Source: Polycyclovorans algicola TG408
GTDB lineage: Bacteria > Pseudomonadota > Gammaproteobacteria > Nevskiales > Nevskiaceae
Direction: 5' to 3'
Length of the DNA stretch: 64,000 nt
Assembly (NCBI RefSeq): GCF_000711245.1
Contig: NZ_JOMH01000001.1
Coordinates: 124,001-188,000 of the forward strand
Shown: positions 63,779 through 64,000 of the stretch, piece by piece
Layout: the number at the start of each line of letters is the position of its first letter
Position numbering within the stretch: the first letter of the stretch is position 1
Made by a program: the position numbers and the translations under genes
The notes under the pieces: model-generated
The model's database searches: none
Told to the model about the DNA's origin: nothing
The model's input: the letters and a program-made list of their open reading frames with translations, nothing else

Positions 63779-64000
63779 TCATTGGCAGTTCCCTCCCACT
63801 GGCAGACACGTGCCCTGACTGCCGAGGAAGTTGGCGATCTGGCGCTGGATTTCCTGGGTGGTGGCGGCCGAGGCGGCGGGACTCAGGATGGAGCCGTGAT
63901 CCCCTTCGGTGAACCGCACGCCCACCTTCAGGCCCTCGGGATCGAGCAGCACATCGGCTTCGGCCAGCGGCGGCGTGATGGCATCAAGAATGTCGAGCCC
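63779..64000 (-). CDS. VolA/Pla-1-type extracellular lipase (C-terminal part only)
   Basis: The last 73 codons lie in the window; the gene continues beyond 64000. They read LDPEGLKVGVRFTEGDHGSILSPAASAATTQEI...CLPVGGNCQ. The DHGS(I)LSP block carries the catalytic His of the VolA/Pla-1/cef surface lipases, and the terminal cysteine pair is also typical. Such lipases release fatty acids from external phospholipid; the DUF1302 barrel downstream could take them up (inference). Confidence 0.72.
   Translation of the reverse strand, partial: GLDILDAITPPLAEADVLLDPEGLKVGVRFTEGDHGSILSPAASAATTQEIQRQIANFLGSQGTCLPVGGNCQ

Overview
The window is about 64 kb of GC-rich, densely packed chromosomal DNA from a gammaproteobacterium. 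The best markers are dapF-DUF484-xerC, the argH / fimS-algR-hemC arrangement known from Pseudomonas, a complete Na+-translocating NADH:quinone reductase operon with nqrM, a wax ester synthase (WS/DGAT), a DUF1302 outer-membrane protein next to a VolA/Pla-1-type lipase, and a DUF6279 lipoprotein. Together these suggest a lipid- or hydrocarbon-using marine or saline lineage near the Nevskiales (Solimonadaceae/Algiphilaceae). That placement is inference from gene content only.

Layout. 1-2.4 kb: xerC (cut by the window edge at its catalytic Tyr), DUF484, dapF. 2.5-3.5 kb: an orphan ParM/StbA-type actin. 3.5-9.3 kb: wax ester synthase, class-3 aldehyde dehydrogenase, yhdH/acuI, pdxH and an M48 lipoprotein protease. 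9.3-14.2 kb: dps with an orphan OppF-type ATPase, an atypical SDR, an Atm1-type exporter and a CBS-pair protein. 14.2-20.9 kb: nqrABCDEF and nqrM, with a repeat-filled gap where apbE often sits. 21.3-27.9 kb: DUF962, mnmG, hemC, algR, fimS/algZ and argH. 27.9-36.9 kb: a GT-C membrane protein, a YyaL-type thioredoxin-domain protein, a flavin monooxygenase, a UMF1 transporter, a small exported protein and a SulP transporter. 36.9-40.7 kb: a DksA-like zinc-finger protein and an ECF42-type sigma factor followed by DGPF/VOC/DUF1428 genes. 40.7-45.5 kb: a hydrolase-cyclase fusion with a degenerate hydrolase site, dinB, yadGH and an SMR transporter.

45.5-47.0 kb is the clearest accessory patch. A DUF2188 gene and a gene of a TIR/deoxyribosyltransferase-like family lie between perfect 12-bp inverted repeats containing integron-type core sites (GTTAGGC / GCCTAAC). 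One end has an attC-like half site, and the other end lies inside a broken vapC whose antitoxin gene is still intact. I read this as a degraded integron-type gene cassette carrying a possible defence module.

47.1-64 kb: prfC, an EntS-like MFS exporter, a glycine-zipper lipoprotein, a MATE pump, two tandem paralogues built from ~24-residue PA-x-Y repeats with a C-terminal peptidoglycan-binding domain, a four-gene operon (acyl-ACP desaturase, SDR, unknown, DUF6279 lipoprotein), folE, an orphan ParB, a YgjP-type peptidase, a MerR regulator, an SDR, a tRNA with CAT anticodon, the DUF1302 protein and the end of a VolA/Pla-1-type lipase. A recurring theme is acyl-lipid chemistry: wax ester synthase, aldehyde dehydrogenase, desaturase, lipase, DUF1302 and several SDRs.
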